A stretch of 64,000 nucleotides of DNA from JAXMCI01 sp046349435 (GCA_046349435.1 JAXMCI010000006.1:124001-188000), one strand, 5' to 3'. Shown: positions 7,653-16,769, counted from the first letter of the stretch. Notes: a model not told the origin generated them from the letters alone. Numbers and translations: made by a program.

Positions 7653-10292
7653 TCAGCCCGCGGCGCGCTGCTCGCGCCCTTCCGCCGCGGCGGCGACCGC
7701 GGCCAGCAGGGTGGCCCGGCGGATCGGCTTGGTGACATGCCCGTCCATCCCGGCCGCCCGGCACTGCTCGACCTCCTCGGCGAAGGCGCTGGCGGTCATC
7801 GCGACGATCGGCACCTCGCCGGTCGGCCCCGGCAGGGCGCGGATCGCCCGCGTCGCGGCGAGCCCGTCGAGATTGGGCATGTGCATGTCCATCAGGATCA
7901 GGTCGAACGGGCCGCGCTGGGCCGCCGCCACCGCCAGCACGCCGTCGGCCGCGATCTCGACCTGGTGGCCTTCGCGCTCCAGCATGATGCGCGCCAGCTC
8001 CTGGTTCACCTTCACGTCCTCGGCGATCAGGATGCGCAGCGGCCGGTGCGGCGCCGCCAGGGCGCCCCGCTCGCCGCCCGGCTCGGCCGTCGGCCGGACC
8101 GCCGGCGGCAGGGCGACGGTGAACCAGAAGGTGCTGCCCGCCCCCGGGCTGCTCTCGACACCGATCTCGCCGCCCATCAGGGTGACCAGGCTGCGGCAGA
8201 TGGCGAGGCCGAGGCCGGTGCCGCCATATTCCCGGGTGGTCGAGGCCTCGGCCTGGCTGAACAGCTCGAACAGGCGCGCCTGCTTGTCGGGCGCGATGCC
8301 GATGCCGGTGTCGCTGACGGAGAAGCGGATCAGCGGCAGCGGGCCGCCCTCCTCCGGCGCCACCCGGACCGTGATGCCGCCGCGGGCGGTGAACTTCACC
8401 GCGTTGCTCAGCAGGTTGGTCAGCACCTGGCGCAGCCGCGTCGGATCGCCCTGCACCCGCTCCGGCAGTCCCGGCCCGGCGACCAGCTCGAGCGTCAGCC
8501 CCTTGGCCCGGGCCGGCGCCTCGCTCAGCGTCATGCAGCTCCGCAGCGCGTGCGACAGCGAGAAGTCGGTGTTCTCCAGCGAGACCTTGCCTGCCTCGAT
8601 CTTGGAGAAGTCGAGGATGTCGTTGATCACCACCAGCAGCGTCTGGCCGGCATCGCGGATCAGTCGGGCCTGCTCGCGCCGCTCGGGCGCCAGGTCGGCC
8701 TCGGCGAGCAGCTCGGCGAAGCCGATGATGCCGTTCAGCGGCGTGCGCACCTCGTGGCTCATCATCGCCAGGAACTGCGACTTGGCGCGGGTCGCCGTCT
8801 CGGCGGCGGCGCGGGCCGCCATCAGCTCGGCCTCGGCCGCCTTGCGGTCGGAGATGTCGGACAGCGTGCCGACCACGCGGCGCGCCCGCCCGTCCGGCCC
8901 GCGCTCCACCGCGCGGCCGCGGTCGAGCAGCCAGACCCAGCGCCCGTCCTTGGCGCGCTGCCGGTACTCCGTCTCGTACCACGGGCTGTCGCCGGCGAGA
9001 TGCCGCTCGACCGCCGCCTCGGCGGCGGCGCGGTCGTCGGGGTGCACCGCGGCCTGCCAGGTCCGGACATGGTGCTCGACCTCGTCGGGGCGGTAGCCGA
9101 GCAGGGCGCCGCAGCGGTCGCTGTAGTGCACCGTGCCGCTCTCGACGTCCCAGTCCCACCAGCCCTCGTTGGCGGCGTCGAGCGCCAGCATCAGCTGCTC
9201 GCGGCTGCGCTGCAGCTCGGCCTGCGAGGACTGCAGGGCCGCCGCCATCTCGTCGATCGAGCGGGACAAGGTGGCCAGCTCGCGGGCCTGGCGGACCGGG
9301 CCGATGCGCGTCGTCAGGTCGCCGCCGGCGATCCGCCGCGCCGCGTCGGCCACCAGCCGCAGCCCGCGCAGCACGTAGACGCGGCTGCCGAACCAGCCGG
9401 CGAGCAGCAGCAGGCCGATCGACAGCAGCCCGGCGATGGCCGCCCCGTAGGTCAGCCGCGCGGAGATCGAGAAGGCGATCGACGTCGGCACGGCGACGAC
9501 CAGCGAGGCGCCCAACCCCGGCGGGCCGAAGCCGGTGACGCTGTAGAGCTGCTCGACGCCGTGCGCGTCGCGCCGCACGACGCTGCCCTCCGTGCCGCCC
9601 AGCGCCGACCGGATCGCCGCGGCCTCGGGCATCGCTCGGCCGGTCCAGTCCTCCGAATCGGGCGACCGCGCCAGGATGGTGCCATTGCGGTCGACCAGGG
9701 TGGCGACGGCGCCGAGCGGCAGATCGAGCTCGCGCAGCTGCGCCGTCATCCACTGCAGCTCGATCCCCGCCAGCATGACGAAGGCGATGTGCCCGACGCC
9801 GTCGCGGATCGGCAGGGCGATGGCGAGCTGGGGCCGATGGGTGATCTGGCTGACCCGGTAGTCGGAGACCGCCAGCCCGCGGGACCGCAGCGCCCCCTCG
9901 AAGAAGGGCTGGCCCTTGACCGAGAAGCCGGCGGGGGTCGGGGTGCTGCTGCAGCCGATGCTGCCGTCGACCGCCGCGCGGCCGACGAGGCTCAGCGCCG
10001 GGATGATCGCCACGACGTCGTGCAGGTAGGGCGAGCATTCCGCCTCGACGCCGCTGCGCACCTGGGGGGTCAGCGACAGCACGCGCAACAGCCGCTCGAT
10101 CTCGCCGATGATCTGCTCCTGCTCGGAGCCGCCGAGCTGGGCAATGCGCAGGGCCTCGCGGCGCGCCGCCTCCAGCTCGTCGTGGCGGGCCTGCAGGATC
10201 ACGGCGACGAAGAGCACGGCGCTCGGCACGAAGCAGAGCGCGACCAGCGCCACGATGCGCGTCCGCAAGGAATGGAACAGCCGGCCCATCAT
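7653..10292 (-). CDS. hybrid sensor histidine kinase/response regulator
   Basis: The protein has about 879 residues. In order it has a membrane helix (about 7-30), a large extracytoplasmic sensor of the Cache type (about 35-285), a second helix, HAMP (about 310-365), a PAS domain with PAC (about 385-500), HisKA with phospho-His in MMSHEVRTPLNGI (about 512), HATPase with the N and G boxes (NLLSNAVKF, DTGIGI, GTGLGL), and a C-terminal receiver whose phospho-Asp is in LILMDMHMPNLDG (about 800). The domain set resembles BarA/Cache-type kinases. The signal is unknown. The two adjacent ATGs at 10292 and 10289 are the likely starts, and the frame stays open further upstream without a convincing ribosome site. 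Confidence 0.9.
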   Translation of the reverse strand: MMGRLFHSLRTRIVALVALCFVPSAVLFVAVILQARHDELEAARREALRIAQLGGSEQEQIIGEIERLLRVLSLTPQVRSGVEAECSPYLHDVVAIIPALSLVGRAAVDGSIGCSSTPTPAGFSVKGQPFFEGALRSRGLAVSDYRVSQITHRPQLAIALPIRDGVGHIAFVMLAGIELQWMTAQLRELDLPLGAVATLVDRNGTILARSPDSEDWTGRAMPEAAAIRSALGGTEGSVVRRDAHGVEQLYSVTGFGPPGLGASLVVAVPTSIAFSISARLTYGAAIAGLLSIGLLLLAGWFGSRVYVLRGLRLVADAARRIAGGDLTTRIGPVRQARELATLSRSIDEMAAALQSSQAELQRSREQLMLALDAANEGWWDWDVESGTVHYSDRCGALLGYRPDEVEHHVRTWQAAVHPDDRAAAEAAVERHLAGDSPWYETEYRQRAKDGRWVWLLDRGRAVERGPDGRARRVVGTLSDISDRKAAEAELMAARAAAETATRAKSQFLAMMSHEVRTPLNGIIGFAELLAEADLAPERREQARLIRDAGQTLLVVINDILDFSKIEAGKVSLENTDFSLSHALRSCMTLSEAPARAKGLTLELVAGPGLPERVQGDPTRLRQVLTNLLSNAVKFTARGGITVRVAPEEGGPLPLIRFSVSDTGIGIAPDKQARLFELFSQAEASTTREYGGTGLGLAICRSLVTLMGGEIGVESSPGAGSTFWFTVALPPAVRPTAEPGGERGALAAPHRPLRILIAEDVKVNQELARIMLEREGHQVEIAADGVLAVAAAQRGPFDLILMDMHMPNLDGLAATRAIRALPGPTGEVPIVAMTASAFAEEVEQCRAAGMDGHVTKPIRRATLLAAVAAAAEGREQRAAG

Positions 10293-10402
10293 GTCCAACC
10301 GCACGCCCCGGCACCCCGCCCGCCGCGGCGTCCCCCGTCGCAATCATCCTGACCGGTACCGGCCGCGGCGGGCCGGGAAGCCATGCTCCGCGACCAGCCT
10401 CG

Positions 10403-10416
10403 GTCGGTTTACCGAC
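10403..10416. promoter_or_regulatory. inverted repeat in the intergenic region before the hybrid kinase
   Basis: GTCGGT and ACCGAC arms are separated by two bases. It lies in an AT-richer 180-base gap between the kinase gene and a small rightward frame, so it may be an operator. No clear promoter hexamers could be assigned. Confidence 0.3.
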
Positions 10417-10523
10417 AGGAAACTTAACATAGCATTTACATCGGAACGGGCCGTGAAGGAGAGACAATTCCCAGCGGCAAGGCGCCGCCCCCGCCGCCGA
10501 CCCGGCCATGCTAGGCTTGAGCG

Positions 10524-10745
10524 ATGCGCAGCGACCGCATCGCCGTCATCGCCATCGCCGCCATCGTGGTGCTCGCCGGCCTGTTCCTGCTCGGCGCCGT
10601 GCTGATCGGCGCCTGGTTCGACCAGCGGAACGAGGAGGATCTCGGCCGGCTGGTCGGGCGTCCCGGCGCCTACGCCACCGCCGAGCGCGGCGAGGCGCCC
10701 TGTCCGGCCGCCAGCCCGGCCCCGAGCTGCGCAAGGATCTCGTAG
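10524..10745 (+). CDS. small single-helix membrane protein, 73 aa
   Basis: The frame encodes MRSDRIAVIAIAAIVVLAGL, continuing a strong helix to about residue 31, then a charged FDQRNEEDLGRLVGRPG segment and a Pro/Ala/Ser tail. The first 50 codons lie in an otherwise empty gap, but the last 25 overlap the 3' end of the convergent luciferase-like gene on the other strand. The helix and acidic segment look like a real small protein. The overlap and weak ribosome site (TTGAGCG) keep confidence moderate. No family is recognised. Confidence 0.4.
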   Translation: MRSDRIAVIAIAAIVVLAGLFLLGAVLIGAWFDQRNEEDLGRLVGRPGAYATAERGEAPCPAASPAPSCARIS

Positions 10746-11698
10746 GAGCGCAGCCGGTCGGCGTGATCCCAGATCGCGCCCGCGACCATCAGCTCGTCGG
10801 CCGCGGTCTCGGCGACGAACCGCTCGAGCCCGCGCCGCACCGTGTCGCCGGCGCCGACGAAGGAGCAGGACAGCATCCGCGAGACCTGCGCCTTCTCCAC
10901 CGGCGTCCAGAAGCTCTCGATGTCGTCGATCGGCTCGGGCAGGCGGCCGCGGGTGCCGCGCAGCATCCGGGTGAAGGCCTGCTGCGCCGAGGTGAAGAGG
11001 CGCTGGGCCGCGGCGTCGCTGTCGGCCGCCATGACGTTGATCCCGACCATGGCCCAGGGCCGGTCGAGCTGGGCCGAGGGCTGGAAGCGCTCGCGATAGA
11101 TCCGCAGCGCCTGCTGCAGCGCCTCCGGGGCGAAGTGCGAGGCGAAGGCGTAGGGCAGCCCGAGCATGGCAGCGAGCTGGGCGCCGAACAGGCTGGAGCC
11201 CAGGATCCACAGCGGCACGCCGGTGCCGGCGCCCGGCACCGCCTGGATCGCCTGGCCGGGCTGCACCGGGCCGAGCAGCGCCTGCAGCTCGAGCACGTCC
11301 TGGGGGAAGCGCTCGGCCGCGTCGGGGTCGCGGCGCAGCGCCAGCAGGGTGCGCTGGTCGGTGCCGGGCGCCCGGCCGAGCCCGAGGTCGATGCGGCCGG
11401 GAAACAGCGATTCGAGGGTGCCGAACTGCTCGGCGATGACCAGCGGCGAATGGTTCGGCAGCATGATGCCGCCCGAGCCGACGCGGATCGTGCGCGTGCC
11501 CCCGGCGACATGGCAGATCGCCACCGCCGTCGCGGCGCTGGCGATGCCGGTCATGTTGTGGTGCTCGGCGAGCCAGAAGCGGCGATAGCCCCAGGCCTCG
11601 GCGTGCCGGGCGAGGTCGCGGCTGTTGGCGAGCGCGTCGGCCGGCGTCCGGCCTTCCGGCACCGGGGCGAGGTCGAGGATGGAAAGCGGCGGCAGCAT
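10670..11698 (-). CDS. LLM class flavin-dependent oxidoreductase (luciferase-like)
   Basis: This 342-residue protein belongs to the bacterial luciferase-like monooxygenase family, subgroup MsnO8/YhbW. Typical blocks are LSILDLAPVPEG at the start, YRRFWLAEHHNMTGIASAAT (about 37-56), RVGSGGIMLPNHSPLVIAEQFGTLESLFPGRIDLGLGRAPG (about 73-113) and the VPLWILGSS block (about 160). It would use reduced FMN supplied by a separate reductase, and its substrate is unknown. The ATG at 11698 gives the normal N-terminus. The longer open frame upstream has no homologous content. Confidence 0.9.
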   Translation of the reverse strand: MLPPLSILDLAPVPEGRTPADALANSRDLARHAEAWGYRRFWLAEHHNMTGIASAATAVAICHVAGGTRTIRVGSGGIMLPNHSPLVIAEQFGTLESLFPGRIDLGLGRAPGTDQRTLLALRRDPDAAERFPQDVLELQALLGPVQPGQAIQAVPGAGTGVPLWILGSSLFGAQLAAMLGLPYAFASHFAPEALQQALRIYRERFQPSAQLDRPWAMVGINVMAADSDAAAQRLFTSAQQAFTRMLRGTRGRLPEPIDDIESFWTPVEKAQVSRMLSCSFVGAGDTVRRGLERFVAETAADELMVAGAIWDHADRLRSYEILAQLGAGLAAGQGASPRSAVA

Positions 11699-11863
11699 GG
11701 GCGGTCCTTCGGCAGGGCGGTCACTATAGAGGTCAGGGCGCCGGACGAGGATTGCAAGCCGCGCAGGCCGGGTCCCCGAAACCGGCCGGCATCCGGCGGC
11801 TGGATCCGGGCCCGCCTTGCAGCGATGATCGTGACCCGCCGCCGCCAGCCATAGGCCGCCGCC

Positions 11864-12385
11864 ATGCCCGATCGCGACCCGACGCCCCAGCCCATCCATC
11901 CCGGGCCCGTCGATTCCGCACCCGTCTACCTCGAGGACCTGCATGTCGGCCAGCGCTTCGCCGCCGCCGACGACGCGCCGCTCGACGCCGCGGCGATCAA
12001 GCGCTTTGCCGCCGAGTTCGACCCGCAGCCATTCCATCTCGACGAGAGCGCCGGCGGCGACACGCTGCTCGGCGGCTTCTCGGCCAGCGGCTGGCACACC
12101 GCGGCGCTGACCATGCGGCTGATCGAGCAGGCCGGCCCCAGGGTCGCCGGCGGCATGATCGGCGCCGGAGTCGAGATCGCCTGGCCGCAGCCGACCCGCC
12201 CCGGCGACCGGCTGAGCGTCGAATCGGAGATCCTCGAGATCCGCCCGTCGCGCTCGCGCCCCGACCGCGGCATCGTCGTCGTCCGCACCGAGACGCGCAA
12301 CCAGCGCGGCGAGGTGCTGCAGGTGCTGACGGCGCGGATGATCGTGCCGCGGCGCGGCGACGCTACGCCGCCAGCAACGCCCTGA
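11864..12385 (+). CDS. MaoC family hydratase
   Basis: This 173-residue hot-dog-fold protein carries the MaoC catalytic Asp/His pair in FDPQPFHLDESAG (about residues 49-61), followed by GGFSASGWHTAALTMRL. Related enzymes hydrate enoyl-CoA or enoyl thioesters. The first 22 residues are Pro-rich and less conserved. The 3' end overlaps the convergent unrecognised gene by 23 bases. The true substrate is not evident from neighbours. Confidence 0.85.
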   Translation: MPDRDPTPQPIHPGPVDSAPVYLEDLHVGQRFAAADDAPLDAAAIKRFAAEFDPQPFHLDESAGGDTLLGGFSASGWHTAALTMRLIEQAGPRVAGGMIGAGVEIAWPQPTRPGDRLSVESEILEIRPSRSRPDRGIVVVRTETRNQRGEVLQVLTARMIVPRRGDATPPATP

Positions 12386-13436
12386 GCTGCTGCAGCTTGC
12401 GCTGGAAGGGTACGCGGCCGCTCTCCGGCAGGCAGGGCACGTACCTCTCGAGCAGGGCGATCTCGGCGGCGGCGGCCACCGCCACCCGCTGCCGGTCGGC
12501 ACCGGTCCGCTGCGCGGCTCGCCGCAGCTCCCGGCTGCGCAGGTAGGCGGCGTACAACGCCTCGCAGTCGTCGAGCCCGGTGGCCTCGCGATCGATCCAC
12601 CAGAAGGCGTCGGAGACGGGGCTGGCTTCCATCGCGTTCCATAGCGTCCGCCCGCCGCCGACGGGAAGCTTCAGGATCAGCCAGCCGATCAGGTTGCCGA
12701 TGGCGAGGCCCGCCGCGGCGACCAGCAGCTTGACCAGCAGCGGCGCGACCGCCGCCGGGCCGGCGCCCACCTTGGGGAGCCCGTCGAGCAGCGCCAACGC
12801 CGGGCACCACAGCCGCGAGATCAGCGGGGTCGGGAGGCCGCGGTCGCAGAGCTGCAGCAGCCGGATCAGGATCGGCTCGAGATAGCCATCGAGTGCGCTC
12901 ACGGTCAGGCGCACGCCCTGGGTCCGGATCATCGTCACGAGACCCTCGAGCGCCGCGACGATCCCGGCCAGCCGGGCCCGGTCTTCCGCGTCGAGCTCGG
13001 CGCCGGCCTCGGCCAGAGCGGCGACCAGCGCATCGATCAGTCGCGCCACCGCGTCGGGCGGCAGCTTCCCCGGGGGCAGCGGGCCGGTCCCGTCGAGGCC
13101 CTCCAGAAGCGCCTGCGTGGCGAAGGCCGCGACCGGCGCGGGTGCGCAGACCTGCAGGCAGCCACGCACCAGCATGTCGAGCTGCGCCACCGCCCGCTCC
13201 AGGGTGCCGGCCTCGCGGCAGCCGGGGTCGCCGGCGGCCAGCGCCTGCAGCGCGCGGCTGCGCTCCGCCAGATCGTGCCGCAGCACGGCCGCTGTCTCCG
13301 GCAGCCCGCCGCGGCCGAGCAGCGACGCCGCGGCGCCGGCGCCCCGCGCCACCAGGTCGAGAAGCGGCTCCAGCACGGCCGCCTCGGGGCTCCGCGGGCA
13401 CTCGCTCTCCCGCTCTGCCGAACGATCCCTCTGCAT
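12363..13436 (-). CDS. hypothetical protein, 357 aa
   Basis: No family is recognised. The protein is helical and Ala/Leu-rich. A Gly/Ala/Leu segment near residues 225-250 (VAPLLVKLLVAAAGLAIGNLIGWLILKL) is hydrophobic enough to be a membrane helix or amphipathic hairpin, and it is followed by a polar region with WWIDREATGLDDCEALYAAYL. The ATG at 13436 was chosen because upstream sequence in this frame is out of character. The gene follows the 90-residue CxxC protein by 25 bases, and both probably share the promoter at about 13.78 kb. It ends overlapping the maoC gene tail to tail. Confidence 0.65.
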   Translation of the reverse strand: MQRDRSAERESECPRSPEAAVLEPLLDLVARGAGAAASLLGRGGLPETAAVLRHDLAERSRALQALAAGDPGCREAGTLERAVAQLDMLVRGCLQVCAPAPVAAFATQALLEGLDGTGPLPPGKLPPDAVARLIDALVAALAEAGAELDAEDRARLAGIVAALEGLVTMIRTQGVRLTVSALDGYLEPILIRLLQLCDRGLPTPLISRLWCPALALLDGLPKVGAGPAAVAPLLVKLLVAAAGLAIGNLIGWLILKLPVGGGRTLWNAMEASPVSDAFWWIDREATGLDDCEALYAAYLRSRELRRAAQRTGADRQRVAVAAAAEIALLERYVPCLPESGRVPFQRKLQQLRALLAA

Positions 13437-13461
13437 CACTGCTCCTGCTCTGCCGGGCGCG

Positions 13462-13734
13462 CTACGCGGACGGGCCGCCCGGAGAAAGCCGCACAAGTGC
13501 CTCGCGACCGACGCAGTTGCCCATCCGCCGGGCATGGCTGTCGATGAAGAGCGGGATGCCGGACCCGCAGGCCGCGCACGCGGAGCCGTCGATCTCGCGC
13601 CCGGGCGACGCGTCCTGGGACGGCATTCCGCGGCAGGAATCAGGCACCCGGCCGCCGGGAATGACGATGCCATCGCACGCCCGGTCACGGGCCGGCTGCA
13701 GCCCGGTCGTCGATGCGACTGTATAGAGCGGCAT
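13462..13734 (-). CDS. hypothetical protein with CxxC motif, 90 aa
   Basis: The ATG at 13734 follows GGGGGGAAAGACC, a strong ribosome binding site. The product contains several cysteines, including a CAAC motif (about residues 53-56) in the context SACAACGSGIPLFIDSHARR and others in DRACDGIV, DSCRGMP and GNCVGRE. This could bind a metal or act as a redox or RHS-like small protein. No named family is recognised. It is the first gene after a well-formed promoter with an embedded inverted repeat and is likely co-transcribed with the 357-residue gene downstream. Confidence 0.6.
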   Translation of the reverse strand: MPLYTVASTTGLQPARDRACDGIVIPGGRVPDSCRGMPSQDASPGREIDGSACAACGSGIPLFIDSHARRMGNCVGREALVRLSPGGPSA

Positions 13735-13768
13735 GGTCTTTCCCCCCGGGACGCGCTCTTCACATTAT

Positions 13769-13797
13769 GAATTACGCGTCTTCTTTAGACGCGTCAA
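13769..13797 (-). promoter_or_regulatory. promoter with embedded inverted-repeat operator
   Basis: On the minus strand TTGACG (13797-13792) and TAATTC (13774-13769) are spaced by 17 bases. The spacer holds arms ACGCGTC and GACGCGT (13774-13780 and 13788-13794) separated by 7 bases. The region is much more AT-rich than its surroundings. A dimeric repressor bound here would block the promoter of the two genes at 13734-12363. Confidence 0.55.
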
Positions 13798-13991
13798 TCT
13801 ATGCAAATTGATTTCCACATGATTCACGGCGCATGAATTGAATGCGGCCCGGTTCTGCGAGCCCGGCGCCCGTGTGCCCGCCCGGGATGCGGCTCGATCC
13901 GGCCGGAGAGGCGCCGGACAACCATCGCTGTGGATGGAGGCCCGCACTTCGTCTAGCCTGCGGCGCGAGCATGCGCGGAGACGGATTCCAG

Positions 13992-15092
13992 ATGCTGCCG
14001 GCGCCCCTTCTCGTCCTGAGTAACGTCAGGAAGTCCTACGGGTCGAACGAGATCCTGAAGGGCGTCGACCTCGACATCGCCGACGGCGAGTTTCTCGTCA
14101 TCGTCGGGCCGAGCGGCTCGGGCAAGACGACCGTGCTCCGCCTGATCGGCGGCTTCGCCGAGCCGACCGGCGGCGAGATCCTGTTCGAGGGCCGCAGCAT
14201 CGTCGGCACCCCGGTCTTCCGCCGGCCCTTCAACACCGTGTTCCAGGACTACGCGCTGTTCCCGCACCTGACCGTGCACGACAATGTCGCCTACGGCCTC
14301 AAGGTGCGCCACACGCCGCGCGCGACGATCGACGCCGAGGTGGCGCGCACGCTCGAGCTGGTCGACCTGAAGCAGCTCGGCCGCCGCTATCCGCACCAGC
14401 TGAGCGGCGGCCAGCAGCAGCGCGTGGCGCTGGCCCGCGCCATAATCTGCAAGCCGCGGATCATCCTGCTGGACGAGCCGCTCGGCGCGCTCGATGCCGA
14501 GCTGCGGCGGCGCATGCAGCAGTTCCTCAAGGCGCTGCAGCGGACGATCCGGACCACCTTCCTGTTCATCACGCACGACCAGGAGGAGGCCATCACCATG
14601 GCCGACCGCATCTGCGTCATGCGCGAGGGCAGCATCATCCAGGTGGGGACCCCGCACGAGGTCTACTACCAGCCGGTCGACGGCTACGTCGCCCGGTTCT
14701 TCGGCGACAACAACCTGATCGAGGGGCGGCTCGGCGCCGGCGACGGGTCGCACCGGGTCGTCGAGACGGCGCTCGGCACGTTCCGCTGCGCCGCCGCCGG
14801 CCTGGCGGGTCCGGCCGCGGGCGCCGCCGGGAGTGCCATCGCCATGGTGGTGCGGCCGGAGGCGATCAGGCCGCTGTCCGGCGACGCGCGGCTCGACAAC
14901 AGCCTGGAGGTCCGGGTCGAGAGCATCAGCTTCGCCGGCCCCAGCTCGGAGATCCGCATCCGGCCGGTCGGCGAGCCCGACCGCGTCCTCAACATGCGCA
15001 TCCCGAGCAGCGCCGGGGCGCTGCCGTTCCGGCCGGGCGAGGTCGTGCGCGTCGGCTGGTCGACCGTCGACTGCCGCTCGATCCCGGCCTAG
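13992..15092 (+). CDS. potA: spermidine/putrescine-type ABC transporter ATP-binding protein
   Basis: This protein of about 366 residues has Walker A GPSGSGKTT (about 42-50), Q-loop FQDYALFPH, signature LSGGQQQR, Walker B IILLDEPLGALD and the H-loop THDQEEA. A TOBE-type C-terminal domain (about 240-366) marks it as a PotA/FbpC/UgpC-class importer ATPase. ATG at 13992 (MLPAPLLVLSNVRKSYG) is preceded by GGAG, and ATG at 13971 is an alternative. It is convergent with the permease genes, and its stop overlaps the stop of the potC-like gene, so it is transcribed separately from the rest of its transporter. Confidence 0.9.
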   Translation: MLPAPLLVLSNVRKSYGSNEILKGVDLDIADGEFLVIVGPSGSGKTTVLRLIGGFAEPTGGEILFEGRSIVGTPVFRRPFNTVFQDYALFPHLTVHDNVAYGLKVRHTPRATIDAEVARTLELVDLKQLGRRYPHQLSGGQQQRVALARAIICKPRIILLDEPLGALDAELRRRMQQFLKALQRTIRTTFLFITHDQEEAITMADRICVMREGSIIQVGTPHEVYYQPVDGYVARFFGDNNLIEGRLGAGDGSHRVVETALGTFRCAAAGLAGPAAGAAGSAIAMVVRPEAIRPLSGDARLDNSLEVRVESISFAGPSSEIRIRPVGEPDRVLNMRIPSSAGALPFRPGEVVRVGWSTVDCRSIPA

Positions 15093-15868
15093 GACCGGCG
15101 GAAGAACCTCGCCACCGCCAGGAACAGGCCGGTGGAGACGATGATGATCAGGGTCACCAGGGCGTTGATCTCCGGCGTGAAGCCGACGCGCATCATGCCC
15201 CAGAGGCGCAGCGGCAGGGTGCTCTCGCCGCTCGCCAGGAACAGGGTGATCAGGGTCTCGTCGAAGGACAGCGCGAAGGCGAGCACGGCCGAGGCGAGGA
15301 TCGCCGTCCGCAGGTTGGGCAGCAGGATGAAGCGGAAGGTCTGCCAGCGGTTCGCACCGAGATCGTAGGAGGCCTCGACCAGGCTGCGGCGCAGCGACTG
15401 CAGCCGCGCCAGCAAGGTGCGGTAGACGACGGCGAGGACGAAGACGATGTGCCCGATGGTGATGGTGACGATCGACCGCGGCACCGCCACCTCCTGGAAG
15501 AAGATCAGCAGCGCCAGCCCGGTGATGATCGGCGGCATGACGAAGGGCAGGAAGATCATCGCCTCCAGCACGCCGCGCGCCCGGCCGCTCGCCGTGTTCG
15601 CGTAGAAGGCGAGCAGCATGCCGACGGCGAGCGAGGCGGCCACCGTGACGAAGCCGACCAGCAGCGAGTTCAGCAGCGCCTTCTGGATGCCGGCATTGTG
15701 CAGGAGCTGGCCGTACCAGTCGAAGGTGAAGCTGCTCCAGTCGGTCGCCCCGGCGCGCCGCGAGAAGAAGGAATAGAACGCGGTCGTCAGCAGCGGGCCG
15801 TAGAGCAGCAGGAGCGTCACCGCGGCGAGCGCCCAGAGGAGCAGCGCGACCAGCGGGCCCAGCATCAT
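15089..15868 (-). CDS. potC: ABC transporter permease, PotC type
   Basis: This 259-residue inner-membrane protein has six helices. The EAA cytoplasmic loop that docks on the ATPase is present as EASYDLGANRWQTFRFILLPNL (about 165-186). The N-terminal helix LLLLYGPLLTTAFYSFF and overall length fit PotC/YdcV. Its start overlaps the potB-like stop (ATGA), so the two are translationally coupled. It should form a heterodimer with the PotB-like protein to import a polyamine or a related organic cation. Confidence 0.9.
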   Translation of the reverse strand: MMLGPLVALLLWALAAVTLLLLYGPLLTTAFYSFFSRRAGATDWSSFTFDWYGQLLHNAGIQKALLNSLLVGFVTVAASLAVGMLLAFYANTASGRARGVLEAMIFLPFVMPPIITGLALLIFFQEVAVPRSIVTITIGHIVFVLAVVYRTLLARLQSLRRSLVEASYDLGANRWQTFRFILLPNLRTAILASAVLAFALSFDETLITLFLASGESTLPLRLWGMMRVGFTPEINALVTLIIIVSTGLFLAVARFFRRS

Positions 15869-16755
15869 GGCCGCGGCCCTCCGAGCAGACGGCCGAGCCC
15901 GCCGGCGACGGCGAGCGCCGCGAAGACGAGCAGCAGCAGGAGTACCGAGAGCGCGGCGCCGAACGGCCAGTTGAAGGCCATGCCGAACTGGCTCTGGATG
16001 ACGCGACCGAAGGTGAATCCGGTCGTCCCGCCGACCATCTGGGGCGTCACGAAATCGCCGATCGCCAGCACGAAGGTGAAGGCCGCGCCGGTCATCGCGC
16101 CGGGAGCGCTGAGCGGGAGGATGACGCGCCGGAAGGTCTGCCAGGGATTGCCGCCGAGATCGGCCGAGGCATGGGCGAGGCTGAGCGGAATCCGCTCCAG
16201 CGCCACGAACACCGGCAGGATGGCGAAGGGGATCAGGATCAGCGCGAGGCTGATCTTCACCGCCGTGAGGTTGAAGAGCAGCACCGTCGAGGGCTGGTCG
16301 AGGATACCGAGCTGGAGCAGCACCTGGTTGAGCAGGCCGCTGCGTCCGAGCAGGGCGCGGATGGCGTAGACCTTGATGATGTAGCTCATGAAGAGCGGGA
16401 CGACGAAGGCCAGCAGCAGCAGGTATCGCGTCCGCTCGCCGCGGGTCCAGATCAGGAAGGCGATGGGATAGCCGATCAGCAGCGTGATGACTGTGACCTC
16501 CGCCGCGAGCCGGCAGGTCTTGAGAAAGATCGGCAGGCTGGTGTCGTCGGTCGCCAGCCGGACGTAGTTCGCCAGCGTGGCGCGCCGCACGATCTCGCCA
16601 TCCTCGACGTACCAGAAGCTCTGCACCAGGAAGGCGAGGATCGGCACGACGACGAGGAGCGCCGGCAGCGCGAAACAGAGCGCCACCCAGGCCCAGCGGA
16701 GCAGGCCGCCGGCGGCAACCCCGTCGCCCGACCGCGCCGACCGTGCGCTCGCCAT
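15865..16755 (-). CDS. potB: ABC transporter permease, PotB type
   Basis: This 296-residue protein has six membrane helices plus a short N-terminal extension. Helix 1 is about residues 19-44, and the EAA loop is seen as HASADLGGNPWQTFRRVILPLS (about 200-221). The start at 16755 places it 14 bases after the PLP decarboxylase stop. An open frame continues upstream but belongs to the antisense reading of the decarboxylase gene. It is the partner of the overlapping PotC-like permease. Confidence 0.9.
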   Translation of the reverse strand: MASARSARSGDGVAAGGLLRWAWVALCFALPALLVVVPILAFLVQSFWYVEDGEIVRRATLANYVRLATDDTSLPIFLKTCRLAAEVTVITLLIGYPIAFLIWTRGERTRYLLLLAFVVPLFMSYIIKVYAIRALLGRSGLLNQVLLQLGILDQPSTVLLFNLTAVKISLALILIPFAILPVFVALERIPLSLAHASADLGGNPWQTFRRVILPLSAPGAMTGAAFTFVLAIGDFVTPQMVGGTTGFTFGRVIQSQFGMAFNWPFGAALSVLLLLLVFAALAVAGGLGRLLGGPRP

Positions 16756-16769
16756 GCCGGACGGCAGGC

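Noticed and set aside
7149..10352. A 1067-codon open frame on the plus strand
   Set aside because: It is the antisense of the hybrid histidine kinase and DinB genes. Its translation is Arg/Gln/Ala-rich without domains, as expected of GC-rich shadows.
10670..12502. Extension of the luciferase-like gene upstream to 12502
   Set aside because: Family homology starts at the ATG at 11698. The upstream part is antisense to the MaoC gene.
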